DNA from: a bacterium
Lineage (GTDB): Bacteria > Latescibacterota > Latescibacteria > Latescibacterales > Latescibacteraceae
Reading direction: 5' to 3'
NCBI GenBank assembly: GCA_021372535.1
Contig: JAJFUH010000149.1
Span: 1-64,000 of the forward strand
DNA length: 64,000 nt
The position numbers and the translations under genes were made by a program. This document shows, one piece after another, positions 63,977 to 64,000 of the stretch (positions are counted from its first letter, which is position 1; each line of letters opens with the position of its first letter). The notes below the pieces were generated by a model. That model saw only the letters and a program-made list of their open reading frames with translations, did not search any database and was not told the origin of the DNA.

Positions 63977-64000
63977 CCATGGTTTAATTATGCCTGTGAC

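Overview
The window looks like a chromosome segment from an uncultured, anaerobic, Gram-negative bacterium of the FCB superphylum (Latescibacterota, KSB1 or Zixibacteria-like; I cannot fix the phylum). Evidence for this: heptose/LPS genes (HldE, GmhB), lipoproteins with lipoboxes, a C-terminal type IX secretion (Por) sorting domain with a YPNPFNP motif, heparinase and GHL10-type polysaccharide enzymes, DUF4159 and DUF3160 proteins, and a large [NiFe] hydrogenase cluster. Coding density is high, intergenic stretches are AT-rich, and several short palindromic repeats sit between genes.

Layout. 1-3000: Fe-S and thiolation genes (cysteine desulfurase, IscU-type scaffold, MnmA). 3267-6551: a single-ORF fusion of a MinD/ParA-type ATPase to a complete MreB-type actin, followed by a TPR lipoprotein. 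6665-11302: a DUF4159 membrane protein and a large secreted or outer-membrane protein that is split by a -1 frame change. 11642-11807: promoter, tRNA-Glu(UUC) and terminator. 11876-16154: GHL10-like lipoprotein, secreted beta-propeller-like protein and esterase.

16323-35672 (minus strand): a roughly 19-kb energy-conserving hydrogenase locus. Read in the direction of transcription it holds a histidine kinase with its sigma-54 activator; a receiver-kinase hybrid preceded by a good sigma-54 promoter match; sulfhydrogenase-type beta and gamma subunits; a shortened formate-dehydrogenase-like protein; a HydN-type ferredoxin; the NuoH, NuoB, NuoC and NuoD-like core of a group 4 [NiFe] hydrogenase; a NuoL-like antiporter; an Mrp module (DUF4040/MbhE, B, C, D, E, F, G); a NuoI-like ferredoxin; a maturation protease; an orphan receiver; HypA; and HypC. 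The likely job is H2 evolution or uptake coupled to H+/Na+ translocation, with NAD(P)H- or formate-linked electron input.

36168-43420: CusCBA-type heavy-metal efflux operon. 43723-47714: NagB, GlmU-like protein, acyl carrier protein and a DRE-TIM (Re-citrate/homocitrate/isopropylmalate synthase family) enzyme. 47936-54471: T9SS-sorted DUF3160 protein, heparinase II/III-like protein, and an FGE-like secreted protein. 55032-57970: unknown conserved protein with HldE and GmhB. 58075-63976: RlmI-like methyltransferase; a redox operon (thioredoxin-like lipoprotein, 49-aa CXXC membrane peptide, NapH-like Fe-S protein); ThiL with a GAF histidine kinase; and a coiled-coil protein. No CRISPR array, transposase, phage gene or rRNA was seen.
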